Assembly (NCBI GenBank): GCA_000711775.1
Contig: ARYC01001534.1
Span: 1-64,000, forward strand
Direction of reading: 5' to 3'
Source: Oxytricha trifallax
Lineage: Eukaryota; Ciliophora; Spirotrichea; Sporadotrichida; Oxytrichidae
DNA length: 64,000 nt
The notes beneath the pieces are model-generated. The model was not told the origin of the DNA. It saw only the letters and a program-made list of their open reading frames with translations, and made no database searches. This document shows positions 24,956 through 37,165 of this stretch, in pieces (positions within the stretch are counted from its first letter, which is position 1; each line of letters starts with the position of its first letter). The translations under genes and the position numbers were made by a program.

Positions 24956-25094
24956 TATAATTAAACTAATACTCATTAAATACATATTAAAGTCTCATTA
25001 AACTTGCGTTTTCTCTACTAACCCTAATAAAACCCCAACTTTACCCTACTAATCAAAGCACTTATAAACCTCACTAAAGGGTTTTGGGGTTTTG

Positions 25095-25640
25095 AGTGAT
25101 AAGCATTTTAAGTTGGCATTAAATTGAAAATATCTTTGTATTTTGTGTCTAGACGTTGAATAATCATTTTGTACTAAATCAAGGCTTCTTTTGAATAACC
25201 ACTTTTATAATGAGCTAAAGCTAAGTTGCTGGTTATTTCAAAAAGCTATAAATATATCTATTTATAATTTAAGTAAACCCTTTGTATTATTCGTAGTTTC
25301 CTTTTTATTTCTGGCAGTATTTTAAGATATTAGGACAGTCCTGTACTCTATATTCATGTAAACCTAGCCATTGTTCAGAAGTAAATTTAAGTAATCCCAT
25401 TTATAGTTTTTAACATCCTTCTCATAAATCCTGGGCTAATTTAAATATATTTCCTGAAATTATTTGGCAGCTCTAATCTACCTCCTCCCTCGTGTTTATT
25501 ATTCTTGATATTTATTTATCTCTCTATCTAAAGTGACTCTTAATTTTTCTTATAATCCCTAACTTGTAAAATTATTACAACAATCCATAAGCATTGACAA
25601 AGTCTAATTCTGTCTAAAAAGTTAGAAGTTTATACTTTTA
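25095..25640 (-). pseudogene. Middle piece of the TPR-like gene, frame-broken
   Basis: Minus-strand protein-like frames. The upstream part reads ELDFVNAYGLLQQFYKLGII. A second frame from 25400 reads MGLLKFTSEQWLGLHEYRVQ and DCPNILKYCQKQKGNYEQY. After a one-base shift near 25237 the third reads ITSNLALAHYKSGYSKEALI and continues to the TBE-A target site at 25095. NLALAHYKSGYSKEAL matches the canonical TPR pattern. The shifts could be real decay, undetected small IESs, or sequence error. Confidence 0.55.
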
Positions 25641-27881
25641 TGCTCTCATAATAACTGATTTGAGATAGCTTACGAAATTTTTGGCAGAATACTATGCTGG
25701 AATAAGAGAAGACTGATCCATTTTTACATGAATGATTGTAAAATAGATTTTCATAATTGTTTCATAGAAATTCTTATCAAAAGAGTCTTCATATTCATAG
25801 TATTCTAGAACATATTCTAAATTAATCAGGAAAATATATTTCAGTTTCATAAATTTAAGGCTGATATATACATTTCCATAAAAAATTATTTAAAATATAT
25901 CTTTTAAAGCTTTTATATGTAGAAGCATTATTAAAATTAGTAAGAATACATAAAAAATTAAATGGTTATCTCTAATAAATTAAAAGAGAGGCTTCTAATT
26001 TTTAAAAATAAAAATGAAAGCTTTTGTTAGTATAAAGATTTATTATAAGATGATTGCTTAATAAAAATAATAAATTATTTCATTGTTTAAATTTTGTTTC
26101 TTATTAAGATATTAAACTAAGAATAATACAATTTTTATTTAAATTAAAAATCTATTTTCTATTTATAAATCTGATCCCCCTTAAGACCGTTATTATGATG
26201 AATTAGAGCTATGAATTCATTTTAATAATGCTAATTACTCAACTTATTTTTAATATATGAAAAAGCCATTTGAAATTAATTTTCATCTTTTTCGAAATTT
26301 TTAAAACCATCCATATAGAGCATTGCTTGCAAGCAATTTAGGAAAAAATGCTGCTCATTCTCAAGATCAAGGGACTGAAAAATACTTTGAAGATTAATAT
26401 TTTTATCCGACCTTAGAAAATTTGCTGTAAATATTTAATAAATTTTCAATCATAATATGTTAAGTATAATAACTTGATTGGGATCATAGAACCCAAAATG
26501 TGTGAATTAACTCTTAATCTATTATTTCTTAGCCTTTGTAATTATAAAAAGTAATAATTCGATTTGTTAAATAAATGAATTCTTGCTTTATAAAGTTTTT
26601 TCAGTTAATTATAAAATATTTGAGAATTTTATCAATTTATTGATGAGCTTCAAAGCTATTTTAATAAAATAAACATCATAATTTATAAACACTATCTTTA
26701 TTAATTAAGCCTCCAGAGTTTTGCAGATTAATTTATTTAGATTCAATAACAATAAATATTATTTCAGCATTTTCAGCAATCTGTAAACATTGCTGCAAAT
26801 GATATTCACATTTAAAATTTATTTATAATAGCAGATCTTCTTAATACTGCAAATTTTTATAAGATTTAGGAGTTTATTTACTTTCCTTGTTTAAGCTGTA
26901 ATTTAAAGCATTAAAATTATACCATTAATATAATAAATATATCATCAATAATTATTGCCTCCATAAACCCCTAATTGTCTCATCAATAAATAACAAAAAA
27001 CTTTATTTGCTTATAAATGAATAAAATATCTTATAGCTTTTTAAAAATCCATTGAATTATAGAGTTTATCACAATCCCCATAAAATGTTAATTATATATA
27101 TTTTATCCATAATAGTATATTAATTGCAATTATTTTATGATTAATAATTTAAAAATAGATAATTTATGAAATCATTTCATTTAACAATATACAAATATAA
27201 ATAGCCAATTCATATTCTTTGCCCTCTAGTGAACATCAAGCAATTTATTTATTTTCTTAAAAAATTTCAACATGATTGTGATTGTCCACAAATGTGATTT
27301 CAGAAAATATGAACTGATAATTTTAAGCACTTTTCTATGCTCTCCACATTTTATTTGAAGTTAGGAAAGCTCTTACAAAACTTCAAGAAACTAAAAACAA
27401 TTATATCTCCTAAAATACTATTATCAAATTATATTAAATCCACTTTAATTAGTTATAAGTACAATAATTCAAATTTCTTGAGAAAATATATTAAGTTATA
27501 GGTGCGAATGATATTTAATAATAATATGATAATGTAAGATTATATAATTATGAAATTTTTTAACATGTAATTTTAAATCAAGATTGCAATTTGTGAAATA
27601 ATGCATGATTAGTAAATGTGTTGTAAGCATTTTCAAGAAAAAAAATTACTTTGAGTGTGGATTAACAGTATATATTTTAACTGAGGCAGAAAGTTTATAT
27701 ATTATATTTTTCTTAGCTTTATAATAATCTTTGCTTTTTAGATAACCGTTGTGTTATCATTTCAGACTCTTGATACTGAAAAATTCAAATCACTATATCT
27801 TAAAGACTATTGAAATATTTATAATTAAAAAATATAATAATATTGATTTATCAATTTTTAAAAATAAATTATCTAATTATA
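25641..27881. other. AT-rich stretch, no clear gene
   Basis: Lies between two minus-strand pieces of what may be one gene, so it may be IES-like spacer. I could not support a specific coding block; some minus-strand helical scraps may exist. Confidence 0.35.
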
Positions 27882-28724
27882 TCAGTTGACTCGAAATTAA
27901 AATATAAATTAGGAAATTCCCTCTTAATTTGTTACTTAATAACAATCAATAAATTTAGTAAGCATTTTTTTAAAAAAATTATTAAATAAAAATATGAAAA
28001 ATTTGTAAAAAATTTTAATCACTAATTCATTTAAAGGAAAAATGTAACATTTCAAGTTTAATAATTTAAACGACACTTTTAAATAGTTGAATTATTAATT
28101 CCAAGAAAACTTTTATATATGTTTAGAAATTGAAGAATCAATTTTAACGGACAGTTTAGTTTTTATATTTATTGAAACCTTTGCTTAGAAAATTGTTTAT
28201 CCCTATTTATTTTCATTTTATCTAAGTATATTCTTGCCATAATAATCCAAGTTTTTATTAATATCTCCTAAGAACATACTAGGATTAGCAATTTCATAGT
28301 CCATTAATAACTACTCTTTCTGATAGTTTTTGTTCGATACAGCATCTTCATATATATGCCCAATATATTCTGATAATTCTTACAATAATTTCTGAGCATC
28401 TTGGTATCTTGCTAATTTATTATATGCTCTGGATGTATAAAGCATTAGGTAGATTATGTTAATAATGGTATTATTATCAGAATTTATTTGATTTAAACCG
28501 TTTATCTAATGTGAAATTGATCTAATACCATTACTTTCATTCTAATCGTTTAAACTAAGTGATATTTACTATTGAATTTTATCATATAAAAAGAGGAATG
28601 CATGAAACTTATTTTCTTGATAAAATTGCTAAATTAAGTTTAGAAAAGCTAATGAATTAAAACTGTTTATTAAAGTAAATGATAATAGCTGTTCTAATTC
28701 TATTGTACAGTTTGGATCTTTGAT
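27882..28724 (-). pseudogene. TPR/helical-repeat gene piece on the minus strand
   Basis: 281 codons with no TGA. The N-terminal 190 are protein-like and helical: FNSLAFLNLIQQFYQENKFH, LFLYDKIQ, NIIYLMLYTSRAYNKLARYQ, DAQKLLQELSEYIGHIYEDA. YNKLARYQDAQKLL fits a TPR A/B helix pattern. The last third, below about 28140, is low complexity and may be noncoding. Same strand and style as the 20.1-25.6 kb pieces, so possibly the same gene; that link is inference. Confidence 0.5.
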
Positions 28725-29420
28725 TCATTATTGATTATGATAGCAATAGCATTAGTAATTTTAAATTAATATATGGGCTTGTCAAATCCTTGAGATATAA
28801 TTCCTGATTTAAGTAAAAGTAATTAGTAACAAACAATTTAAGCAATAAATTTTTCCAAACTGAACTATTCTTCTAAAAGTGATTTAATTTACAAGTAATA
28901 ATGATATAATTTACAAATTATAATCTAAGTGAGTACTTGAATTGTAAATTATTGATAAAAAATATTATAATTTACAATACCTAAAAATGTCTCTCAAGCT
29001 TCTACAAAAAATATATGAACAGCTATTATTATATATTGTGTATATCTTAAATGAATAGCCTTACGAGTAAGATGTTTAAATTTCTTCAAATTATTATTAT
29101 TGTAAGCGACTAATTTAAAATCTATTCTTAATTATATTATAATTCTTAGAGTAGGCATCAAGAAAATCACATAATATCTTATCAATATTTTTTCTTATAG
29201 AAAATACTGATTACATTTACTATCTTTGTGTTCTTAAGAAAACAATTACAACGCATATTTTGTAAATTATAATTAATATTTACGACATAGCTAGTCTACA
29301 GTTTAAGCAACTGATGTTTTAGGTTTAGAAAGTAATTATAATATTATTATAGAGCTATGACTATGGTTAGATGTTTGACATTAATTAAAGAAATTCAATT
29401 TACATGATGAAAAAGAATAA
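28725..29420 (-). pseudogene. Upstream exons of the minus-strand helical gene
   Basis: The block 28981-29180 reads DKILCDFLDAYSKNYNIIKN and FEEIQTSYSQGYSFKIYTIY. It is followed by a 108-bp insert at 28873-28980 with GTATTG and CACTTTTAG ends, intron- or IES-like and full of AATTTACAA repeats. The frame then resumes as NSSVWKNLLLKLFVTNYFY. Further upstream, about 29200-29360, is KPKTSVAQTVDQLCRKYQLQ followed by one frame slip. No recognised domain besides helical character. Confidence 0.4.
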
Positions 29421-29897
29421 ATTTCTTACTTTTTCAATTCTTGCATTAAACTATTTTCTCCTTTGATATTCTATTAATGCTATCATCCCAAGTGTATCAT
29501 TAAGATAACTATTGCCAGTTGATAGTTTATAAGAATCAGTATTATGCTACTCTAATATATATATAGATATTTATCTCATTCATTGGTAAGTTTGAAGGTA
29601 TAGTAAGTTCCCATTACAATATAGAGATTAATATTTGAAAAATTGGTACTTTAATTTAATTTATAATTCAAATTATATTTAAAATGAATTTCTAACTATT
29701 AATTTAAAGTTAGCTAGGATTAAAAATTAAAGATATAATTATAAAATAGTAATACTTTTCGAATAAAAATGCAAGCATTGCCTTAACCTATACAAATCAA
29801 AATAATTATAATTAGACTATTCTTTTATATAAAATCTGAATTTACGAATATTTCTGAGAAAAAGTTGTAGTGCCAATTGGTTTCGACCCAAAATTAA

Positions 29898-30325
29898 TAT
29901 TGTAAGAATACATTAGAATTTGGGAAATTAATTTAATTTAAATTAAATAAATAAGTAATTAAATTATTGGCATTTAAAGTTGGACAATTTGAAAGATCTT
30001 GGGCTCATTCGATAGAGAATTCAAAATTAGCTGGACTTTAATATTGGCGGTACTATTTTATTGCATCCTGGACCGAGATAATTTGAGTTTAATTAAACGT
30101 CTCTAAATTAATTAAAATATATCCTCACATTAAATTCAAGTTATCTCGCTCCAGGGATGCAATAAAATAGTACCGCCAATAAAAAAGTCCAGTTAATTTT
30201 GAATTCTCTATCAAATGAGCCCAAGATCGTTCAAATTGGCCAACTTTAACTGCCAATAATTTAATTACATATTTATTTAATTTAAATTCAATTAATTTCC
30301 CAAATTCTAATGTATTCTTACAATA
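29898..30325. mobile_element. Palindromic MITE, TTGTAGG type, copy 3
   Basis: TA-flanked. Both ends carry the same variant (TTGTAAGAATACATT and its complement), so the two arms share a substitution not found in other copies. The inner arm GGCGGTACTATTTTATTGCAT is matched on the right. It sits within the span of the minus-strand helical gene. Confidence 0.85.
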
Positions 30326-30436
30326 ATGAAAAATTAGATGAAAAATTAAAATTAAAATCAGTATAACAAATAAGCATTAATATTAGCAAAAAGAGAAAAG
30401 GAATCTTGAGGAAAAAATTATCATCAATGAATTAGC

Positions 30437-30555
30437 CTGTGTATTTATCACCAAACTGTTTTCTTATTAGTGTTGTTCTTTGTCTGCACTCGTATCCCAG
30501 TTGAATCCCCTATCTACTTCAACCAAGACTCTGGAGCATTCATATTGCTGAAATA
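30437..30555 (-). pseudogene. Isolated GC-richer coding island
   Basis: About 120 bp, visibly richer in G and C than the surroundings. On the minus strand it reads ECSRVLVEVDRGFNWDTSAD in one frame or starts MNAPESWLKQIGDSTGIRVQ in another. Size and composition suit a single macronuclear-destined segment. Frame and gene are uncertain. Confidence 0.35.
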
Positions 30556-31379
30556 TAAAAAAATTAGACATGCTTTCTTTAACTTACAAATTTTGTTGAA
30601 TAACCAGCCATCTGTGGTTAGCCATTAAAACTTTACACTCGTCATTATTAACGATTAATATTAAATTATTGATTTTCTCATTAAAAATTGTAAATATTTG
30701 CTTTTAGAGACAACCAAAATTTTAATATTTAATTGATAAGAATTACATCTATTTAATCCTTAATATTGGAAATTTAATTTATTTAAGTTGTTTTTAAATA
30801 CATTTTATAAAGCGTTAACCCTGTTTTATTTATTATAAGTAAATATTCCTAAATGTATTTTAAACTTCAAGAGAATTCTTGATGATATCTCATAAAATTA
30901 ACGATTTTGTTTCTTTTTCCCAACATAGAAGACAGTTTACTTATTTTTATTAATCCTTTTTAATTCAATTCCCCTTTGATAGTAAATTTTACCAATTTCC
31001 TATGCAATAATTTGATATTACTTAAATGAATTAGAATACTAGTTCAGAATCTAGATATTTCACAGCTTGTAATATAACCTACAAATATTTTAGTGTCAAT
31101 TAAATTTTACTTGTGATCTTTGTGTTAAACTAAGAGCTCTTAAATTATACCTTTTAGTCTTATTGTTATTGCAGTTAATGAAATACTTCTTCTTAAATTT
31201 TCTATTAGTAAGTATAAGTTTTAGCAGAGTAACCTATCATATCATCATTTTGTTATTCGTTCAATTACAAGTCCTCAATATCTCTTTAAAATTTTGGATT
31301 CTCAATAATTTGAAAAATAAAATATAAATGTGATTTAAGCAAAAGCATATCTATTTGTTTCTCAAACTAATCAACGATG

Positions 31380-31701
31380 TTTTAAAATATTAATGCTATT
31401 TGCAGTCTAGTGTTGTATTACGCTAACTTTTTGTCTTTTACTAGATACTGCATTTTATATTAATCATGATTATTTATCATTAAATTCAGCTGCAAAGGCA
31501 TATCTTTTGCAAGAACTTATTAAGTCAATCTTTTCTCAAAATTTAAAACTTAATCTTACTATTATCCATTCTTTTATAAGCTCATAAGATTAATATCTTA
31601 AGGGCAGATACTTTGACATGAAAGAATTTAAAAGATTTAGATAAATCTGATTTTATTAGGATTTCTTAGTTTTGAATTATTACGTGTATCTGCTCAGTCA
31701 T
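31380..31701 (-). pseudogene. Possible 5' end of the minus-strand helical gene
   Basis: ATG at 31699-31701 opens MTEQIHVIIQNQEILIKSDL for 39 codons to a TGA at 31582-31584. The same frame then continues AYKRMDNSKIKFQILRKD. Another frame near 31500 reads SCKRYAFAAEFNDKQ. A single in-frame TGA in an otherwise protein-like frame recurs elsewhere in this window. Confidence 0.35.
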
Positions 31702-33645
31702 TTCTATACAAGCGAAAATGTTTAGTGATTACAGAAATATCAAATGCTGTAGCATTTAAACTGTGAAGTAAGAGAATTTTTTTTAAATAATTAGTAAGCT
31801 TAATTATCACAAAACTATTCTTCAAAAGGGTCTTTACTATTGTCAAGCCGAAACTAAGAAAAATGTATAAAATTATTTAATTTTCTCTTTATTTTCAAAC
31901 TCATAGACAACACAATATCTAATAAAAATATAATTAAAATATTTCTAGTCTATATCTCATAAATTTCTTCATGTATCTAAACAGGGAGTACTCTCTATAT
32001 TTTTATAGATTTGAGTTATGAGAACTAAATTAATAAGCTTTTATTTTCTATTTTAAATTGTAAATAAGGAACTTTACATCTAAATGCCTCTTCTCATTAT
32101 ACTATATATATATAAGATTTACCATATAAAACTCTATTCTTTTGCTTTCAACAGTCTATGCTAGGTAAGTAATTTTATTCTAATCTAAAATAGCAAACTT
32201 CATGATTTTGTTAGATACTTACTCTTAACATAATCTATTTGTTTAAAAAACAATTCAAGACTAATCAATATTAAATCCACAAGTCATGAAATCATCTCCC
32301 ACAGGTAGCCTAAGCGTATCAATTATGAATAAAGATCCACTCCTAATTTTATTTCCTAACTCCTGAAAGTCTCTGTGTTATTAATTTATCAAGCATAATT
32401 AGAAAATATTCCATCCAAGAAGAAGAGAATATTTCAATAAAAAATATCAAGCAAAAGATTTGCACTTATATTCACATTTAAATCCCTCATTTTGTATATA
32501 AATTTGAAGGATTCAAAATATTTCTTTGTATAAAATTTGCCAGATTTAAACTTTAAATATTGATGTTTGAAAAGCTTAAATTTCACATAAATTAAATTAA
32601 GTTTAAAGAATATTTAAATAGTGATTTAAACTTATTTTTTAATTATTAAACATATTAAGTTTGTGATTTGAGAGAAATCTCTACTACATCCTATAATATA
32701 TTTTTTAGATTAGTTATATATATATATATATATATATTGAATCCATTAATATTTGTTTTCTTTAATTTCCTAATATTATTATCTGTAGTCATTGATCATT
32801 AAATTAATTGATCACATCTTTAAAATCATCGTCATCAAGTTGCTTGGTAATTTATATTTAAATATAAGCAGCTTTTATTTAAAGCAAAATAATGGGTCAA
32901 TCAGACATAAGTAAAATTAGTAAGTCAACAAAACAAAAATATTATAAAAGATAAAATTGATCTTTCTATACTAATATACTTATAAAAGTAGTTGTTCGAT
33001 CTTACATGAACTATTTTTATTCTGGAGAACTAAGAAAATAACATATAAATTAAAAAATTTAAGAGATAAATATTAAATAAAACTCTATATTTCATCCCAA
33101 ATAATAATATGATCCAATAACCTTATATCAGATTAACTAAGAACTGTATAAGTTTTTTCATAATTTTAATTATTAAATTAAGCATTAAATAGTATTTTAT
33201 TCCTTACGGTATATCCCAATTATAATTCTATTATTCAATCTATTTTAGAGTGAAGTCAATTTTTTTAAATTAAAAAAATGACTATCATAGATTAAAATAC
33301 ATTTTATTCATCATAACAATCTTTAATAATAGGTAGAGTAAACTTTGAAAGAGGGGTTCTAGATATATAGAATTACGACTACAATTAATGGTTGACTCCT
33401 TAAGAGCTAAGTATGAAACGCAATTATGACATAAAAAACAGCTTAAAAACAGACAAAAGTTGTAGTGATAAAGATTAGATAAGTATATACAATAGAGACA
33501 AGCATAACCTTGAATCATTTAATAATAATAATTTTATGTTTAAATAAACATTTACTTTCGTGACCATTGAGCTAAGGATCTCTCATAGTCTTGTAATCTA
33601 GTCAACCTAAAACATTTCTATAATTATTTTCAAAATCTAGGAAGT
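31702..33645. other. AT-rich stretch without a recognised gene
   Basis: Includes a TA microsatellite at 32713-32739. A 77-codon minus-strand frame at 33285-33518 has no motif and is not called. Confidence 0.4.
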
Positions 33646-34882
33646 TCATGTGAATTTTGATTACGATAATTTAATTAATAGAGTATTGAAACAATCGAGA
33701 AAAAATTAACAACTTTAAATAAATAAGGTCCTTAAGTAGTTAATTAAAAAGCCCTGATTAAAAAATATAAACATAAAATTAAGATTTTTTTGGATAAATA
33801 ATTAATAATTTCTATTCATTTTAAAAACTTTTAAAGAATCTGGTGGCATTTATAATTAAAAAATTTGATTAATAATTGACCACACAAAACATAATAAAAT
33901 CAATTAATCTTAAAATATGTCTTGCATTTTAATTTAAAAATAAAATTCTTCCATTAACAAAGTAATATAAATATATTTAAATTTTATTTGATAAAATAAT
34001 ATACTTAATACTTTTACTCCTTAACAATCTGACTTTTTAAGATGTAACTTATTTATGAAGCAAACTCCTGATTTTGCTTCATGTCCAAATCCTACCCAAC
34101 CAAACCTTATAATAATCCAATTAGCATAAACATCTAAGAAGCGTCCATCATGACAAAACTCTTCGATTATTTCACATATATATTAGATAGTTTAAAGTGT
34201 CCTGAACTTCTCAGATCAATGAAGAAATCTTTCAATTTCTAAAAATTAAACATTTATTTTTCCAATATATTCCATATCACCCTTCATTAAAACAACATTT
34301 GCAGATCTTATAGATCTATGTCCAATTCATTAGTTAAATCTTTTTCATTATCTATCTTTAGCGAATATTTTACGGCAACAATATTTTACCTCTAACTTTT
34401 AAGGTATAGTTCACATAGTGGCTTATTGACATTTGTTGTCCATACAAATACGAAATCTCTATCTTAAACCAAATCTGATGTTATCTCTTACTCACTCATA
34501 GTTTCCTAAGATAAGTTACAACCTGCGTCAGAAGAAAAGTGTTCGACATATTTACATCTAATACCTCTCCATTATATTTTTATTAAGCCCACTCTCTCAG
34601 TCTCATCCATTTTCTTTTATCCCTAACATCAATTAAGAAAGCATCTTCAGGATCACTCTGTCTTTTTATTTTTTATGATAAACTCTATCTGCCTTTCTGG
34701 TGTATCTCTTTGAAAAACTGCATATAAATCTTTCCTCTGATTTTATTATTCAGTTTATTTCTTGTGTGATCTACTTACATGCTGATTAACTGATCTAGTA
34801 GTTTCTCCTGAGTATTTTATAAAACAATATTTGTAAAATGGGCATATATATTTGCCATCTTCGACTTATTTTAATTTTTCTT
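33646..34882 (-). pseudogene. Zinc-finger-bearing gene remnant
   Basis: Minus-strand pieces in changing frames. At 34653-34882, YICPFYKYCFIKYSGE is followed by SVNQHVSRSHKK, a Cx4C...Hx4H arrangement like a BED or C2H2 finger. Next come EDAFLIDVRDKRKWMRLREW and, in another frame, RGIRCKYVEHFSSDAGCNLS, vaguely like the RGxxCxHxxxF core of an SP-RING/MIZ finger. Then FVFVWTTNVNKPLCELYLKS and ELDIDLQDLQMLF. A last frame, EIIEEFCHDGRFLDVYANWI, stays open to TGA at 33646. Several frame changes mean it is decayed or contains unseen IESs. The SP-RING comparison is weak. Confidence 0.45.
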
Positions 34883-35898
34883 TTTTTTTTGCATTAAATT
34901 AATATTATAACTAATAATTCTAGAAAGCAACCACACTTTTATTACAATTTAAATATTCAGAGATAATTCTGCTAAATAGATATGAAAATTATTAAAATTA
35001 GACTCAAAGTTAGTTTCACAATTATGAATCGTCTTCTGATCATAAAATTAAAAAAATTCCAAAAGTAATGAAGAAGATTTAAATTTCAGCTTTATATAAA
35101 AAATTTTATATCTGAATATCTTAAGATAAATTGAATAATGATTATTGTGATTTATTAAAAAATTATATATCTTAAATTTAAAATAAATATTTAAAATCTT
35201 ATTATAGATTTAATAAAACTTTATCTAAATTAAATAATCTAAAATATAATTAATAAAAGAATAAGCTTCAAATATTTAGAATTATTTTATTTATAATTAC
35301 TAAAGCATTTTTGATCATTTACTTAAATCAAATAAATTATTAATTTTTTAGTTTTTTTTTAAGTTAAATTAAGAAATTAATATGAAATTAGTCTAAATCT
35401 GAACTGCATTATATAATATTTTACGCTGAATTTATTTTAAATTGAGAGAATTATAGATTTTTAATAATTATAAATAGAATAAAAAATGTCAAATTTGATG
35501 AAATTGCTTTTTATTCAATGGAAAAAGCTGCTTATACTTGAGAAGACATAGTGGATAAGTATAGTTAACTCAACAAAATATCTAAAAACATCTCATGAAA
35601 TAATAAACAAAATATAATAAACAAAATATATAAAACGATTGTGAAATGGAAAATGAAAAGACGATGCTACTTGAGATTTTAATTTCTAAATTATTTATAA
35701 CATTTGTACTTAATTTTAATATATTATTTGTAATTTTCTCAATTTATAAAATTAAGCTTGATTAAAAGTTGAGCATTATGAGTGAATTCATGCATTTATT
35801 AAAAAAAATTTTAATCAAACAAATTTCAATTGCCAACAATAGGCTTTACTTTAATTAATATATCATTGCCTATATAATAAATTATTCAGAAAATTAAA
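34883..35898. other. AT-rich stretch without a recognised gene
   Basis: No supported feature. Confidence 0.45.
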
Positions 35899-36230
35899 TA
35901 TTGCTAAAGTAAAATTGATTTGGAAAAATTATATAAACATTAATAAATATGAATCTAAATTATTGGAAGTTATAGTTCTCCAAATATGATGATCTATAGC
36001 TCTTTCGATAGGCAATTCAAAAATAGCCGGACTTTACTATTGGCGGTACAATTTTATCCCATCCCTTGAGCAAATTAACTCCACTTTAATTGAAGGGCAT
36101 TATTTAGTGAATTTAGAGGCCTCAACCATAGTCAAGTTAACTAGCTCCAGGATGAGATAAAATAGTAGCGCAAATTAGTTTAGTTCAGCTATTTTTGAAT
36201 TGCTATCTTTGCGAAGATTTTAATCTAGTG
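35899..36230. mobile_element. Palindromic MITE, TTGC type, copy 2, right end lost
   Basis: Begins TA-TTGCTAAAGT. The inner arms (GGACTTTACTATTGGCGGTA, partly matched at 36165-36200) are present but diverged. The right outer arm is not found after about 36230. Old, truncated copy. Confidence 0.75.
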
Positions 36231-36780
36231 CAAGATTATATTAAAGTGGAAAGAATCATAATAAAAATAATAAAAGGATTTTAATGAGAATTTTTTGCAA
36301 AGCTAAAACATTTTTAGATATGCCTTTAAAAAAAGAGATTTATTGGTCTTTCCTTCAATGAGGACTTATTGCATTTAAATATTATATTAATTTCAGGATG
36401 AAGTAAATAATAATTTTGAGTGGGGAAGTTTCCTGGTCTATAAATATTTTTATTTTTTCTTCTATAATTAAACTATCCAACAACTAGCATCGACTTTTGG
36501 TACTTACAACTCAATGAGATTCTTACAATTTCAACTTTTCTTTTCAAATAAAATTATAATCTTAACTCTTCACCATCCAATTTTCCTTTTTGCATTCATT
36601 GTCATTCTTAATAGAGTGTTAAATTGTTACTAGAATTCTAATTAAAATTACCTAGATCAATGCATAACAATATGGTTTAAGTTAAAGAGTAGAACTTTAT
36701 AATGCGAAACCCTTAAATTTTATTTTACCAATATATTTACAATGGAATTAAAAAGAATTTTATACTAATAATTTTTTGTA
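36231..36780. other. AT-rich spacer
   Basis: Between the truncated MITE and family R copy 3; no supported feature. Confidence 0.4.
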
Positions 36781-37165
36781 TAATTAATTCATTAAAATTG
36801 TTATTGTGTGTAATGAGTAATCTCCAATTAAATTTAACATATCACTGTTTAATACTAAAATCAAACCATCAATTTTAGTCGTGACGAAGACGTATCTGAA
36901 GTGAGTTAACGTGGCAATCAATGACGTGGTAAGTCGTGAAGACCAAAAACTCCAAAAAACCACCTCGCCCCCCATTCCACTTATCCCTGATTTGAGATGC
37001 ATACACCTACCCTGTTGTTTCCTGCAGAGCTCGCAGAGATCTGCTTCCTGTAAACAATTATAGGGGAATCTGGAGAAAACTCTTACCAGGTTCCACCGAT
37101 GCTGAGATAGTAGTCTCTGTCCTTTCGCTGTGGTAGCCTCATTAACCCGACCTGGTGTGGATTAA
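36781..37165 (-). repeat. Dispersed family R, copy 3 (partial)
   Basis: The reverse complement matches R copy 2 over GGCTACCACAGCGAAAGGAC, the ATTGTTTACAGGAA/GCAGATCTCTGCGAGCTC block, GGAGTTTTTGGTCTTCA and the GAGATTACTCATTA end. A GTAAGAG...TTTACAG intron-like span of 45-50 nt is shared with copy 2. A 72-codon frame follows, but it is not conserved in copy 2. The left part of the family is missing here. Confidence 0.75.

Larger units (their letters stand above)
20428..25094. mobile_element. TBE-A, full-length TBE transposon with a nested insertion
   Basis: Ends are CAAAACCCCAAAACCCC and its exact complement, flanked by AGT on both sides (ANT-type 3-bp duplication). Terminal repeats extend about 80 bp and contain GGTAAAGTTGGGGTTTTATT. 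Order: 42-kDa transposase (+), 22-kDa gene (-), 57-kDa gene (+) interrupted by a 550-bp palindrome. The terminal repeat sequence groups it with TBE-C rather than TBE-B/D/E. Confidence 0.95.

Noticed and set aside
20428..25094. C4A4/G4T4 blocks as true chromosome ends
   Set aside because: They occur in inverted pairs about 4.2-4.7 kb apart with 3-bp ANT duplications and TBE genes between, so they are transposon ends.
33285..33518. 77-codon minus-strand frame, Cys-rich
   Set aside because: No recognisable motif and no neighbouring exons. The many Cys and Leu follow from an AT-rich antisense reading.
34300..34520. SP-RING/PIAS domain call for the minus-strand remnant
   Set aside because: RGIRCKYVEHF is suggestive, but the following Cys pairs of the finger are not in place and the frame changes, so only a weak resemblance is reported.
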